Notes: generated by a model not told the origin, from the sequence alone. Shown: positions 53,929-63,945, counted from the stretch's first letter. The stretch is DNA of 64,000 nucleotides from Flavivirga abyssicola (GCF_030540775.2 NZ_CP141266.1:4017001-4081000), one strand, 5' to 3'. Translations and numbers: made by a program.

Positions 53929-53945
53929 TTTTGCCTTTAATTTAC

Positions 53946-54578
53946 ATGAGAATAATGAAGCCTAAAACGAAGTCTAAATCTAAGACTGATAAAAAACGAA
54001 TACACTTACTACATCAGTATTATAGCTATACTGGGTTTTATAGTTTTGTTTGGGAAGCTGTTAAAAAAGCGTTGCCTGTTATTATTATACTTGTCGCTGG
54101 AATTTATGTATTAAATCATTTTTTTAATATCAATGATGCTTTGGTGCGTATAACAGAAACGCTTCCAGCATATGGTGTTCTCACATTTTTCTTTGTATCG
54201 GAAACGCTTTTAGGTATTATACCTCCAGAGGTTTTTATTGCCTGGTCTGGAAAAATGCCAAGCCCTTGGATATATCTTGGTTTTTTAGCTTTTTTATCTT
54301 ACTGTGGAGGTCTTATCTCTTACTGGTTGGGCGTTTTTATTACAGAAACCCCTAGTGTTCATAACTATTTAGAGGTTAAAATGGCAAAACAGCTTAAGAA
54401 CTCTAAAAAATGGGGAGGGTTCCTCATTGTTGTAGGCGCTTTATTGCCACTACCCTTTTCTATATCCTGTATGGCTGCTGGGATTATTCACTTTCCATTT
54501 AAAAGCGTAGTCCTTTATGGTTCTTTACGTTTATTGCGTTTTGCGATTTATGGGCTTATTATTTTTAATGTCCTATAA
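53946..54578 (+). CDS. DedA/VTT-like membrane protein
   Basis: The protein has 210 residues. A basic N-terminus (MKPKTKSKSKTDKKR) is followed by a first helix (LPVIIILVAGIYVLNHFF) and the VTT-type core LLGIIPPEVFIAWSGKMPSP and GALLPLPFSISCMAAGII. The Gly/Pro motifs fit DedA/YqaA-family scramblases or flippases of undecaprenyl phosphate and phospholipids. ATG 53946 is preferred because the -7 element sits just upstream. It starts a plus-strand set with DUF3817 and MscS genes. Confidence 0.8.
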   Translation: MRIMKPKTKSKSKTDKKRIHLLHQYYSYTGFYSFVWEAVKKALPVIIILVAGIYVLNHFFNINDALVRITETLPAYGVLTFFFVSETLLGIIPPEVFIAWSGKMPSPWIYLGFLAFLSYCGGLISYWLGVFITETPSVHNYLEVKMAKQLKNSKKWGGFLIVVGALLPLPFSISCMAAGIIHFPFKSVVLYGSLRLLRFAIYGLIIFNVL

Positions 54579-54640
54579 AAGAGGCTAAAATCTAGGCTCT
54601 TAAGCTTCCACATTGTATTTTTGTATTTTAAAAAATATCT

Positions 54641-54931
54641 ATGTTATCATTTATCAATATATTTAGATTGGTTGCTTTTTTAGAAGGCATCTCCTATATT
54701 TTACTATTATTTATAGCAACACCAATTAAATACCTTATGGGTGACCCTCAATACGTTAAATTATTAGGAATGCCACATGGCTTATTATTTGTCGCTTATA
54801 TAGCTCTTGCTTTTATGTTAAAAAAAGATTTTAATTGGGATACGAAACAATTTACTACGGTTCTTATAGCATCCATTATACCTTTTGGAACTTTTTATAT
54901 CGATAGAAAATATTTAAAACGCCTTAACTAA
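54641..54931 (+). CDS. DUF3817 integral membrane protein
   Basis: This 96-residue protein has three membrane helices with the DUF3817 opening FRLVAFLEGISYILLLFIAT, PIKYLMG and the HGLLFVAYI motif. The family has no known function. Its last base is the first base of the channel gene that follows, which suggests coupled translation. Confidence 0.88.
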   Translation: MLSFINIFRLVAFLEGISYILLLFIATPIKYLMGDPQYVKLLGMPHGLLFVAYIALAFMLKKDFNWDTKQFTTVLIASIIPFGTFYIDRKYLKRLN

Positions 54932-56220
54932 TGCAAGAAATTGTCCAAAATGAGGTCGTTGATAAGGCTTTACCTGGAGATAGTTACCGTCATTTAATCT
55001 ATGAGTATCTGACCAAATTAGGCGTTTCTGAAAATACAGCAGAATACCTAAACATGTTGGGGCTTCTCTTTATATTAATCATCGTTGTATTTATTATTGA
55101 TTTTGTGATTCGCAAGATTCTGGTAAAAACCTTTTATAAGTTTGCTTCAATATCAAAAACAAATTTTGATGATCTGTTGGTAGATAATAAAGTACCACGC
55201 AATATCGCCCATATTATTCCGCTTCTTATTGCCATGGAATTCACGCCAATCATTTTTAGGGATTTCCTAAATTTTGATGGTGTTATTGAAAAAGGACTTC
55301 AAGTATTTGCTATTATACTAACACTATGGATAGTAAGGAGTTTTCTAAATACTTTAAAAGATTACTTTAAGACGCTTCCTCGTTTAAAAGATAAGCCTAT
55401 TGATAGTTACATTCAGGTTTTTATGATTTTTGCGTGGGTTGCAGGCTTTATGTCAGCTATAGCGATAATTACGGATACTCCTTTTATCAAATTCCTAACA
55501 GCTCTTGGTGCGGCTTCAGCAGTGATTATACTCATCTTTAAAGATACTATCTTAGGATTTGTTGCAAGTATCCAAGTATCTATTAATGACATGGTACGTA
55601 TTGGCGATTGGATTACATTTGAAAAGTATGGCGCAGATGGTGATGTGATTGAAATTAACTTAGCAACTGTTAAGGTTCAGAATTTTGATAAAACGATAAC
55701 AACCATTCCCACTTACGCATTAATTTCTGATTCTTTTAAGAACTGGCGAGGCATGATGAGTTCTGGTGGTAGACGTATTAAGCGGTCTATATCAATTAAA
55801 ATGGACAGTGTACATTACCTTACTAAAGAACAATTGAATGCCCTTAGTGGTATTCAACTTATAAGTACCTATTTAGAGCAGCGTCAGGCAGATATTAATA
55901 ACTTTAACAATACACATAATATTGATAAAACGAAGCTGTTAAATGGAAGAAATCTTACCAATTTGGGGGTTTTTAGAAAGTATGTTCAGACTTATGTGGA
56001 GAAGCATTCTGCAATTAACAAGGATATGACTATTATGGTACGTCAGTTAGCTCCTAGTGCTCAAGGCATTCCCATTGAGATTTATGCTTTTAGTAGTGAT
56101 AAGCGTTGGGCAAATTATGAGTATATTATGGCTGATATATTCGATCATTTAATAGCAGCACTTCCCTATTTTGATTTAGAAGTTTTTGAATATCCTTCAA
56201 CTATTAAATTGAATTCATAA
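54931..56220 (+). CDS. Mechanosensitive channel, YbdG/MscM type
   Basis: The protein has 429 residues. Five hydrophobic helices precede the conserved pore helix and beta domain (ALGAASAVIILIFKDTILGF, DWITFEKYGADGDVIEINLA, FDKTITTIPTYALISDSFKN with WRGM), which match E. coli YbdG closely. A cytoplasmic C-terminal cage domain ends the protein. It opens under membrane tension on hypo-osmotic shock. It is cotranscribed with DUF3817, and a bidirectional terminator lies between it and the convergent T9SS protein gene. Confidence 0.9.
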   Translation: MQEIVQNEVVDKALPGDSYRHLIYEYLTKLGVSENTAEYLNMLGLLFILIIVVFIIDFVIRKILVKTFYKFASISKTNFDDLLVDNKVPRNIAHIIPLLIAMEFTPIIFRDFLNFDGVIEKGLQVFAIILTLWIVRSFLNTLKDYFKTLPRLKDKPIDSYIQVFMIFAWVAGFMSAIAIITDTPFIKFLTALGAASAVIILIFKDTILGFVASIQVSINDMVRIGDWITFEKYGADGDVIEINLATVKVQNFDKTITTIPTYALISDSFKNWRGMMSSGGRRIKRSISIKMDSVHYLTKEQLNALSGIQLISTYLEQRQADINNFNNTHNIDKTKLLNGRNLTNLGVFRKYVQTYVEKHSAINKDMTIMVRQLAPSAQGIPIEIYAFSSDKRWANYEYIMADIFDHLIAALPYFDLEVFEYPSTIKLNS

Positions 56221-56221
56221 A

Positions 56222-56262
56222 AAAAGGCCTGCGTTAATTAGCACACAAGCCTTAAGTTTTTA
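56222..56262. terminator. Bidirectional terminator between convergent genes
   Basis: AAGGC and GCCTT, with inner TG/CA pairing, form an imperfect stem flanked by A residues on the left and T residues on the right. On the minus strand it ends in seven T residues, which suits the T9SS protein gene. On the plus strand a GTTTTT run serves the channel gene. Confidence 0.6.
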
Positions 56263-56279
56263 TATAAATAATTATAATG

Positions 56280-57071
56280 CTATTTTACAAATTTAGCAAA
56301 ACCTTCTATGGTCTTATAAATGTATAATCCAGAAGATAAATCAGAAACGTTTATAGTTCTTGAACCTTTACCTTCTTTGGCAACAGCACCCATGATGTTA
56401 TATATTTTATAATCAGAAGCTTCAGGTACATTTAAATTACCTTCTTTAACGTATACTCGGATTTCTTGTACATCAAAATCATTGTTACTCAATACTGGGT
56501 TAACAACCATGTTTCTTAAATTTACTCCAAGGTAACCGTCTAATGGATTATTGGAAGGATTTAAAATATCAGCAGCATCTGCTGCAGGATTAGTGAAATG
56601 AGCAGTTTTAGGCTGAGCCCAGTCAAAATCATTTTTATCACCATTATTGAAAAACCTGAATTCATAAGTCTCACCAGAAGGTAGAGCAGAAGAACTTACT
56701 AAGTCTTTTTGTCCACAAACATTAGGTGGTCCTACGCAGCCACCTATTTCAGTAACCTTATTATCGGCTGGCCAAACAAAGGTAGCATTAACACTACCAG
56801 GTGTTGTGCCTGATCCTGTAGATCCGTAATCAATATCTATAAATCCTGTTAAAGGATAATTTCCAACCCTTAGATAGAACGCATAAGTACCTGACAATGC
56901 TGATCCATCACTAACTTGATAATCAATAGTAAATGTCGCATTCTCTCCGGGCGTTACAGAGGATGGTGGAGTAACACCAATAATTGTTAGAGTTGGCTCT
57001 TGAGCAAACCCTAGTGTGGCAGATAAAAAAGTTAGAACAACTAGAGAATCTTTAAGTAATTTTTTCATCAT
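56280..57071 (-). CDS. Secreted protein with T9SS sorting domain
   Basis: The protein has 263 residues with a signal peptide (ending LGFAQ). A beta-sandwich domain at about 25-165 (GENATFTIDYQVSDGSALSG, VGNYPLTGFIDIDYGS) has one Cys pair (GGCVGPPNVCGQ). The last 75 residues are a type A sorting domain (VYVKEGNLNVPEASDYKIYN, SGLYIYKTIEGFAKFV). It should be exported by type IX secretion and attached to the cell surface or released. The ligand is unknown. Confidence 0.85.
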   Translation of the reverse strand: MMKKLLKDSLVVLTFLSATLGFAQEPTLTIIGVTPPSSVTPGENATFTIDYQVSDGSALSGTYAFYLRVGNYPLTGFIDIDYGSTGSGTTPGSVNATFVWPADNKVTEIGGCVGPPNVCGQKDLVSSSALPSGETYEFRFFNNGDKNDFDWAQPKTAHFTNPAADAADILNPSNNPLDGYLGVNLRNMVVNPVLSNNDFDVQEIRVYVKEGNLNVPEASDYKIYNIMGAVAKEGKGSRTINVSDLSSGLYIYKTIEGFAKFVK

Positions 57072-57239
57072 GTTTTTTAGTTTAAATAATTTATTATAAA
57101 ATTATGATGATTATAGATACAAAAGTTCATCAAAATTAACTTAGAGTTGTATAGAATTACCCAAAAGCTACGAAAAAACTGAAATAAAGAAAATTAGCTA
57201 CCTTAATTTTATGTCTAAAATATTTTATAAATAAAGTTT

Positions 57240-58298
57240 TTAAATATTTTCAGCCAACCAGTCTCCTACCTCACTAGTCCCATATGCTTTTCCTCCATTA
57301 GCTAAATCTTCTGTAACAACACCTTCTGCTAATGATTTGTTTACAACATCTCTAATAGCAGCACCTTCTTCGGGTAAGTTAAAAGCTGTTTCAAACATCA
57401 TAGCAGCAGATAATACCGTTGCTAAAGGATTTGCAATATTTAGCCCTGTAGCTTGAGGATACGATCCGTGAATAGGCTCAAATAAAGCAATATCACTTCC
57501 CATAGAAGCCGATGGCATCAATCCCATAGATCCTGAAATTACAGACGCTTCATCTGTTAAAATATCTCCGAATAAGTTTTCAGTAATTAATACATCGTAG
57601 CTATTAGGCCATTGTACCAATCTCATGGCAACAGCATCAACAAATTCATAGCTCACTTCTACTTCTGGATAATCTTTTTCCATAGCTTGAACTGTTTCTC
57701 TCCATAAACGAGATGTTTCTAAAACATTCGCTTTATCTACGCAACATAGTTTTTTAGAACGCGTCATGGCTAATTCAAATCCTTTTTTAGCTAATCGTTG
57801 CACTTCTTCTCTTGTGTACACGCAGTTATCATAAGCTGTTTCGCCTTCATCCCTTCTCCCCTTTTCTCCAAAGTAGATACCACCAGTCAATTCACGTAAA
57901 AACACTAAATCCGTGCCTTCAATACGCTCTTGTTTTAGTGGCGATTTATCTATTAATGATGGAAATGTAAAGGTGGGTCTTACATTGGCAAATAAGCCTA
58001 ATTTTTTACGCATTTTTAATAAGCCTTGCTCTGGACGTACCTTTGCAGATGGATCGTTATCGAAACGCGGATGACCAATAGCACCAAATAAAACGGCATC
58101 TGAGGCCACACATACATCGTGGGTTGCATCTGGATAAGGCTCTCCAACAGCATCAATGGCTGCGGCACCAGTTAATGCTGGTTTCCAAGTTATTTCGTGT
58201 CCAAATTTTTTAGCAACAGCATCACTTACCTTTACAGCTTGATCTATTACTTCTGGTCCTATACCGTCTCCGGCTAAAAGCGCAATATTAAATTTCAT
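57240..58298 (-). CDS. leuB: 3-isopropylmalate dehydrogenase
   Basis: This 352-residue enzyme of leucine biosynthesis oxidises 3-isopropylmalate to 2-oxoisocaproate with NAD+ and loss of CO2. The NAD/metal motifs are clear: [12 protein letters not shown] at the start, [12 protein letters not shown] in the active site, and [20 protein letters not shown] with [12 protein letters not shown] for the metal Asp residues. It is the last gene of the leuC-leuD-leuA-leuB operon and follows leuA by 21 bases. Full length for the family. Confidence 0.97.
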   Translation of the reverse strand: MKFNIALLAGDGIGPEVIDQAVKVSDAVAKKFGHEITWKPALTGAAAIDAVGEPYPDATHDVCVASDAVLFGAIGHPRFDNDPSAKVRPEQGLLKMRKKLGLFANVRPTFTFPSLIDKSPLKQERIEGTDLVFLRELTGGIYFGEKGRRDEGETAYDNCVYTREEVQRLAKKGFELAMTRSKKLCCVDKANVLETSRLWRETVQAMEKDYPEVEVSYEFVDAVAMRLVQWPNSYDVLITENLFGDILTDEASVISGSMGLMPSASMGSDIALFEPIHGSYPQATGLNIANPLATVLSAAMMFETAFNLPEEGAAIRDVVNKSLAEGVVTEDLANGGKAYGTSEVGDWLAENI

Positions 58299-58319
58299 TT
58301 ATTTTGTTTTATTGTAATC

Positions 58320-59846
58320 TTAATTAATAATAATGTTCAGCATTTTTTCGGTCGCCTTAATAGCAGACACGGTCTGATCTGAATCTAAACCACGTGTTTT
58401 AAACTCTTTTTCAGGATTCTTATTTTTCCAGGTAATAATAGTTTCACACAAAGCATCAGAATGACTCCCTGGGGGTATTCTTACGGCATAATCTATCAAT
58501 CCAGGCAATATCATGTCTTTCTTCTTGAAGATACTTCTAATGGCATTCATAAAGGCATCAAATTGCCCGTCACCTGAAGCATTTTCTTCAAAAGTTTCGT
58601 TGTTTATGGTAATAGAAACCGTTGTAGAAGGTTTTAAGCCTTTTGAATGTGTTAGCACATAAGAATTAACTTTTACCTTTTCTTCATATGTATAATCCAA
58701 AACATCAGATATAATATATGGTAAGTCTTCTTTTGTAACCACTTGTTTTTTATCACCCAACTCAATAATACGTTGGGTTACCTTTCTTAAGTCTTCATCA
58801 TTAAGCTGAAGCCCTAATTCCTGTAAATTCTTCTGAATATTAGCTTTTCCAGATGATTTCCCCAATGCATATTTACGAGTTCTTCCAAAACGTTCTGGCA
58901 ATAAATCACTGAAATATAAATTATTTTTATTATCGCCATCGGCATGTATACCTGCCGTTTGCGTAAATACATTAGCACCAACTACAGGTTTGTTAGCAGG
59001 AATCATAACCCCGGAAAACGTTTCAACTAATTTACTAACGGTATATAAAACGGTTTCATTTACGCCAACTTTTATTTCGGGCATAAAATCATTAATAACG
59101 GCAATAGTGCTTGACATTGGTGCATTACCAGCGCGTTCACCCATCCCATTTATGGTTAAGTGAAGTCCGTCTGCACCAGCCTTAAGCGCTTTCATAACAT
59201 TGGCTACCCCTAAATCGTAATCATTATGGGCATGAAAATCGAAATGTAAATTCGGATATTTATCCTTGATTTCTTTTACAAAATCGTAAGATTCTTTAGG
59301 TGTAATAACGCCCAAAGTATCTGGTAACATAATACGTTTTATAGGCTGCGTTGAAAGGAATTCTAAAAATTCAAAAACGTAGTCTTTAGAATTACGCATA
59401 CCATTGCTCCAATCTTCTAAATAGACATTGGTTTCTATGCCTTTTTCTTTAGCTAATAAAGCTACTTGTGAAGTTTCTTTAAAGTGCTGATTAGGTGTTT
59501 TTTTAAGCTGATGAGTTAAATGGTTTAATGAACCTTTAGTGAGTAAATTTTGAACCTTAGCACCAGCTTCAATCATCCAATCTATTGAGACTCCTTTATC
59601 AACAAACGTGAGTACTTCAACGGTATGTAAATAATCATTTTCCTTAGCCCAATTCGTAACATCCTTTACAGCTTGAAGCTCACCTTCTGATACTCTGGCA
59701 GACGCTATTTCTATACGGTCTACTTTTAACTCTTCTAATAAAAGTTTTGCAATGGTTAGTTTCTCTGAAGCAGAAAACGACACGCTCGAGGTTTGTTCAC
59801 CATCGCGCAATGTCGTATCCATTATTTCTATTTTCTTCATTGCCAT
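58320..59846 (-). CDS. leuA: 2-isopropylmalate synthase (LeuA-family)
   Basis: The protein has 508 residues. The HMGL-like catalytic barrel opens with MDTTLRDGEQTSS (metal Asp) and contains FHAHNDYDLGVANV (metal His pair). A C-terminal LeuA regulatory/dimer domain spans roughly 380-500 (VNSYVLTHSKGLKPSTTVSI, GDGQFDAFMNAIRSIF). It condenses acetyl-CoA with 2-oxoisovalerate, with leucine feedback through the C-terminal domain. A related citramalate- or homocitrate-synthase activity cannot be excluded by sequence alone, but its place between leuD and leuB supports LeuA. Confidence 0.9.
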   Translation of the reverse strand: MAMKKIEIMDTTLRDGEQTSSVSFSASEKLTIAKLLLEELKVDRIEIASARVSEGELQAVKDVTNWAKENDYLHTVEVLTFVDKGVSIDWMIEAGAKVQNLLTKGSLNHLTHQLKKTPNQHFKETSQVALLAKEKGIETNVYLEDWSNGMRNSKDYVFEFLEFLSTQPIKRIMLPDTLGVITPKESYDFVKEIKDKYPNLHFDFHAHNDYDLGVANVMKALKAGADGLHLTINGMGERAGNAPMSSTIAVINDFMPEIKVGVNETVLYTVSKLVETFSGVMIPANKPVVGANVFTQTAGIHADGDNKNNLYFSDLLPERFGRTRKYALGKSSGKANIQKNLQELGLQLNDEDLRKVTQRIIELGDKKQVVTKEDLPYIISDVLDYTYEEKVKVNSYVLTHSKGLKPSTTVSITINNETFEENASGDGQFDAFMNAIRSIFKKKDMILPGLIDYAVRIPPGSHSDALCETIITWKNKNPEKEFKTRGLDSDQTVSAIKATEKMLNIIIN

Positions 59847-60443
59847 TTATAGCATCAAACCATTTGCAAATGTTTCTATATCGCCTTTTATGTTTTGTAA
59901 ATAATCAATATCATCAAAACCATTAAGCATATTATCTTTTTTGTAACTATTTATATCAAAAGATTCTTGTGCTCCTGTAGATTTTATAGTAATAGTTTGC
60001 TCTGGTAAGTTTACTTCAATTTCTGTATTAGCATCTTTATATATGGCATCAAAAATTTGCTCAGAAAATTCAGCACTCACTTGTACAGGTAAAACCCCTA
60101 TGTTTAAACAGTTGTTCTTAAAAATATCAGCAAAAAAGCTAGATACTACACAACGAAATCCATAATCATAAACCGCCCAAGCTGCATGCTCTCTAGAAGA
60201 ACCAGAACCAAAATTCTTTCCTCCTACTAAAATTTTACCACTATAAACAGGATTGTTTAGTACAAAGTTTTCTTTTGGCGTATCATCAGCATTATATCTC
60301 CAGTCTCTAAATAAATTATCTCCAAAACCTTTACGCTCTGTCGCTTTTAAGAATCTTGCAGGTATAATTTGATCGGTATCAACATTTTCTAGAGGTAATG
60401 GAACCGCTGTGCTTGTTAGTGTATTAAATTTGTCGTATGCCAT
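59847..60443 (-). CDS. leuD: Isopropylmalate isomerase, small subunit
   Basis: This 198-residue swivelling domain of 3-isopropylmalate dehydratase has the family motifs NVDTDQIIPARFL, GKNFGSGSSREHA (substrate loop) and FKNNCLNIGVLPV. It works as a heterodimer with LeuC, encoded 86 bases upstream in the same direction. Its stop directly abuts the leuA start region. Confidence 0.96.
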   Translation of the reverse strand: MAYDKFNTLTSTAVPLPLENVDTDQIIPARFLKATERKGFGDNLFRDWRYNADDTPKENFVLNNPVYSGKILVGGKNFGSGSSREHAAWAVYDYGFRCVVSSFFADIFKNNCLNIGVLPVQVSAEFSEQIFDAIYKDANTEIEVNLPEQTITIKSTGAQESFDINSYKKDNMLNGFDDIDYLQNIKGDIETFANGLML

Positions 60444-60529
60444 GTTTTTTAGTATTCAGTTGCCAGTATTAGTTGGCAATATTTTTAAATTATATTTTAT
60501 ATGAATCCTTCAAAAGTTCCCTTTTGGGA

Positions 60530-61924
60530 TTATAATAAGTCTCTTGGATCGGTTACTACACCTGTAACTGCTGCAGCTGCTGCCACTAATGGGCTAGCAA
60601 GTAATGTTCTGGAACCAGGGCCTTGACGCCCTTCAAAGTTTCTATTAGAAGTACTTACTGCATATTTTCCAGCAGGAACCTTATCATCATTCATTGCTAA
60701 ACAAGCAGAACAACCCGGTTGCCTTAATACAAATCCAGCTTCAGTAATAATATCTAAAATACCTTCTTCTTTAATTTTATCTTCTACTTCGTGAGAACCA
60801 GGAACTAACCAAGCCGTAACATGATCTGCTTTTTGTTTTCCTTTGACGATTGAAGCAAACGCTCTAAAATCTTCAATTCTACCATTAGTACAGCTTCCCA
60901 AAAATACATAATCAATCTTTTTACCAAGCATAGAATCGTTTTCTTCATAGCCCATATAGTCTAAAGACTTTTTGTAAGTCGCAACACCACCTTCAACAGC
61001 ATCAGCATTAGGAATGTTATTAGAAATACCAATTCCCATGCCCGGATTTGTACCATAAGTAATCATTGGTTCTATATCGCTAGCCGAGAACGTTAATTCT
61101 TTATCAAACGTTGCGCCTTCTTCTGTTTTTAAGGTTTTCCAATGTGCCACTGCCTTATCCCAAGCCTCTCCTTTTGGAGATAGTGGTTTGTCCTTTAAAT
61201 ATTCGAAAGTGGTTTCATCTGGTGCAATCATACCACCACGAGCACCCATCTCTATAGATAAGTTACAAACAGTCATACGGCCTTCCATAGTCATGTTTTC
61301 AAAAACATCACCTGCATATTCTACAAAGTACCCTGTAGCACCAGAAGTGGTTAATTTTGAAATAATATAAAGCGCTACATCTTTAGGTGTCACACCCTTT
61401 CCTAACTGCCCATTTACATTAATGCGCATTTTTTTAGGTTTTGGTTGCATGATACATTGTGTAGATAATACCATTTCCACCTCAGATGTTCCAATACCAA
61501 AAGCTATAGCACCAAAAGCGCCGTGTGTCGATGTATGTGAGTCTCCACAAACGATGGTCGCACCAGGAAACGTAATACCATTTTCAGGCCCTACAACGTG
61601 AACAATACCATTTTTTTTATGACCAAGTCCCCAATGGCTAATACCATATTCGTTAGAGTTATCTTCTAAAGCTTTTAATTGATTTGCCGATAACGGATCT
61701 TCAACAGGTAAATGCTGATTAATAGTTGGTGTATTATGATCTGCTGTAGCAAATGTACGCTCAGGATACAGAACGCTTAAGCCTCTGTTTTTTAAACCTA
61801 AAAATGCTACTGGACTTGTTACTTCGTGTATAAAATGACGGTCTATGAAGAAGACATCTGGTCCGCCTTCAATCTTTCTTACAACATGCGAATCCCACAC
61901 TTTGTCAAATAATGATTTACTCAT
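60530..61924 (-). CDS. leuC: Isopropylmalate isomerase, large subunit
   Basis: This 464-residue aconitase-family subunit binds a [4Fe-4S] cluster through Cys residues in [13 protein letters not shown] and [26 protein letters not shown] and the opening VWDSHVVRK are further diagnostic blocks. It isomerises 2- to 3-isopropylmalate. It is the first gene of the leu operon. A TAAATTTG promoter element lies about 42 bases upstream. I saw no leucine-codon leader peptide. Confidence 0.97.
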   Translation of the reverse strand: MSKSLFDKVWDSHVVRKIEGGPDVFFIDRHFIHEVTSPVAFLGLKNRGLSVLYPERTFATADHNTPTINQHLPVEDPLSANQLKALEDNSNEYGISHWGLGHKKNGIVHVVGPENGITFPGATIVCGDSHTSTHGAFGAIAFGIGTSEVEMVLSTQCIMQPKPKKMRINVNGQLGKGVTPKDVALYIISKLTTSGATGYFVEYAGDVFENMTMEGRMTVCNLSIEMGARGGMIAPDETTFEYLKDKPLSPKGEAWDKAVAHWKTLKTEEGATFDKELTFSASDIEPMITYGTNPGMGIGISNNIPNADAVEGGVATYKKSLDYMGYEENDSMLGKKIDYVFLGSCTNGRIEDFRAFASIVKGKQKADHVTAWLVPGSHEVEDKIKEEGILDIITEAGFVLRQPGCSACLAMNDDKVPAGKYAVSTSNRNFEGRQGPGSRTLLASPLVAAAAAVTGVVTDPRDLL

Positions 61925-61965
61925 AAAATATTTTAAAATTTAATGTATTGTATAAAATAGGTAAG

Positions 61966-61973
61966 CAAATTTA
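61966..61973 (-). promoter_or_regulatory. leu operon -7 promoter element
   Basis: On the minus strand the sequence TAAATTTG fits TAnnTTTG and lies 42 bases before leuC. Just upstream, where a -33 element or regulator would bind, is a small dyad (ACTGC, nine A, GCAGT). Confidence 0.55.
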
Positions 61974-62116
61974 TGAAAAACTGCTTTTTTTTTGCAGTCT
62001 TTTAGGTGTATAAGACACTTTGGTATTAAATTTTTATAAAATAACTAATGAATGGTCTATTTTTTAAATAAAATGCAATATTTTATTAAAATCGCTTATA
62101 ATTTTAAAACAGGATA

Positions 62117-63004
62117 TTAAAGCAATGTTTGTTGTTTGCTTTCATTAGGAATAGTAAGCGCATAACCTAGTTCGCTGTTTAATTTTTTTATAAAATAAGC
62201 AGATAATAATGGGGACTCTTTTTCTATGTTTTGATGAATAAAAAAATCAATTTCCTTAATACCAGAATCTTTCCAAAGTTTTAATCGTTTCACCCAATCA
62301 TCCAGACGAGAATAGTCGGTGGCATGATTAGCACCTACATACCTAACAAATGCGGTGGCATTGGTTAAACGCATATGCATTAAATCGCGTCTACCTGCCG
62401 TATCTACAATAACATTTGAGATGTTGTTTGCTTCTAAGAGTTGATATAATTCTTCTGCTATCGTCTTATCATTATACCAATCCGTATGCCTAAATTCAAT
62501 GGCTAAGGGGATTTCATTTGGCCAATTTTCCACGAAAGTGACTACCTTATTAAAATCCTTAGGAGCAAAATTGCTATGCATTTGCAAAAAAATAGTTCCC
62601 AGTTTTTCTTTTAAATTAGAAGCATTGTATAAATAATTCTCAACAATTGCCTGCGTTTCATTTAATCGTTTCCAATGACTTATTTCCTGATTTAATTTGG
62701 GGAAAAATTTAAATCCTGCAGGTGTTTTATTATACCAGGTAGCAAATTGTTCGGCTGGAAAAATTCTATAGAATGTGGCATTTAACTCAATGGAATTGAA
62801 TTGTCTAGAATAATATGCTAACTCATCTTTGGTACCTCTTGGATAAAACCCTTTGAGATCTGCCCTATTCCATTTTGCACACCCTACATAAATTTCGGGA
62901 ATGTTATCATCTTTTACTTTACTTAATACTTTATTGGTCTCTAAATGATCTTCAGGTAAAGTAAAATCAATTATTTCTGGGTTGTCTACTCTTCCAAATT
63001 TCAT
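62117..63004 (-). CDS. DUF72 (YecE-like) protein
   Basis: The protein has 295 residues with DUF72 TIM-barrel motifs: YVGCAKWNRADLKGFYPRGT, FNSIELNATFYRIFPAEQF, FLQMHSNFAP, PLAIEFRHTDWYN and FFIHQNIEKES. The family has no settled function, with links to nucleic-acid or cofactor metabolism proposed. It has no signal peptide and stands alone between the leu operon and tetR. The gap upstream shows nothing before the tetR promoter. Confidence 0.9.
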   Translation of the reverse strand: MKFGRVDNPEIIDFTLPEDHLETNKVLSKVKDDNIPEIYVGCAKWNRADLKGFYPRGTKDELAYYSRQFNSIELNATFYRIFPAEQFATWYNKTPAGFKFFPKLNQEISHWKRLNETQAIVENYLYNASNLKEKLGTIFLQMHSNFAPKDFNKVVTFVENWPNEIPLAIEFRHTDWYNDKTIAEELYQLLEANNISNVIVDTAGRRDLMHMRLTNATAFVRYVGANHATDYSRLDDWVKRLKLWKDSGIKEIDFFIHQNIEKESPLLSAYFIKKLNSELGYALTIPNESKQQTLL

Positions 63005-63284
63005 ATATATACATTATGTTTGTTTATCGAATTCAAATGTAGTAAAAATGTTATGCTTTAGAGCATTTAGATTTACTTAGGCTGAAAACTTTTGACACTA
63101 ATTTTACGAATTAAAAATCTACAAATTAAAAAATAATAGTTACTTGTGTTTTAATTTTTATAACGTATTGACTGTTCACTGAATACTGAATATTCCTCTC
63201 AATCCCCAAAGTAAAAGTTGAAATAAAAAAAGGAGTTTTATCGCAAATAACAAAAATTTAACAATTAGGTTTAAAAATATTTTA

Positions 63285-63310
63285 TACATTTGGAACGTTC
63301 ATTTCAAATA
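63285..63310 (+). promoter_or_regulatory. tetR promoter with overlapping operator-like site
   Basis: TACATTTG is a -7 element. Overlapping it, ATTTGGAACG, TTCA, TTTCAAATA (23 bases) matches the palindrome before the next gene at nearly all positions outside the four-base centre. This predicts autorepression by the TetR protein. It also shows that the TTG at 63290 lies inside the promoter and is not the start codon. Confidence 0.7.
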
Positions 63311-63313
63311 GAT

Positions 63314-63895
63314 ATGCCAAAAGTAGAAACATTTAATAAAGAGTTAGTCTTAAAACAAGCTACTGATGTTTTTCATGACAAGGGATTTAATGCCGCGTCC
63401 ATGCAAGACCTAGTAGATGCTACAGATCTTAATAGATCGAGTATATACAACTCTTTTGGAAGTAAATTAGATTTGTTTTTAGAGTGTTTAAAATCATATA
63501 AAGAAATGCATTCTACAAGAATATCGGAGACTTTAGAAAAGGCTCATAATCCATTACATGCTATAGAGCTTCTTTTTGAATATTATTTGAATGAAATTAT
63601 TAATGACAAAGAAGATAAAGGTTGTTTGATTACCAATTGCACATCAGAAATGGCAAATCAGGAACCATCCATTACAAATTTTTTATGTTCTAATCAGATT
63701 TTTTTTATTGGATTTTTAGAAGACCTGGTTCGTAAGGGTCAGGAAGAATCAGCCATTAACCTTAACAGAACTCCAAATGAATATGCCCTATATTTATTTT
63801 CGTCTATTCAAGGTTTTAGAACTGCTGGAATACTAATCTCAAACAAGAGCAAGTTGAAAACTATTGCAAAAACAATTATACAAACATTAATTTAA
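63314..63895 (+). CDS. TetR/AcrR-family transcriptional regulator
   Basis: The protein has 193 residues from ATG 63314 (MPKVETFNKELVLKQATDVF). The TetR helix-turn-helix is FHDKGFNAASMQDLVDATDL, then NRSSIYNSFGSKLDLFLECL. The C-terminal ligand domain contains CLITNCTSEMANQ, like the AcrR-type regulators of oxidoreductases. Operator-like sites lie over its promoter and 12 bases before the SDR gene that follows, so it probably represses both until a small effector binds. Confidence 0.88.
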   Translation: MPKVETFNKELVLKQATDVFHDKGFNAASMQDLVDATDLNRSSIYNSFGSKLDLFLECLKSYKEMHSTRISETLEKAHNPLHAIELLFEYYLNEIINDKEDKGCLITNCTSEMANQEPSITNFLCSNQIFFIGFLEDLVRKGQEESAINLNRTPNEYALYLFSSIQGFRTAGILISNKSKLKTIAKTIIQTLI

Positions 63896-63907
63896 TTTTT
63901 TTTAACC

Positions 63908-63933
63908 TTATTTGAAACGATTGTTTCAAATAA
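63908..63933 (+). promoter_or_regulatory. Perfect TetR-type operator before the SDR gene
   Basis: TTATTTGAAAC and GTTTCAAATAA are perfect 11-base arms around GATT. The size suits a TetR dimer. A closely similar site overlaps the tetR promoter about 620 bases upstream. Confidence 0.75.
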
Positions 63934-63945
63934 AAATATATTACT

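Larger units (their letters stand above)
52987..53930. other. Gene-free structured region after the mer genes
   Basis: These 944 bases hold no credible gene. Features seen: GTTATGT/GTTATGC-like ends near 52990 and 53323, the large imperfect hairpin listed next, and the segment GAAGCTTCTTGAGAATCGCT near 53620. From memory the last and ATTATAGTTCATAATG resemble parts of long dispersed intergenic repeats in Bacteroidota. The position is where merA would be expected. Confidence 0.5.

Noticed and set aside
52987-53930. Integron attC array
   Set aside because: GTTATGT/GTTATGC ends do not fit the GTTRRRY rule, there is no integrase, and no cassette ORFs are present.
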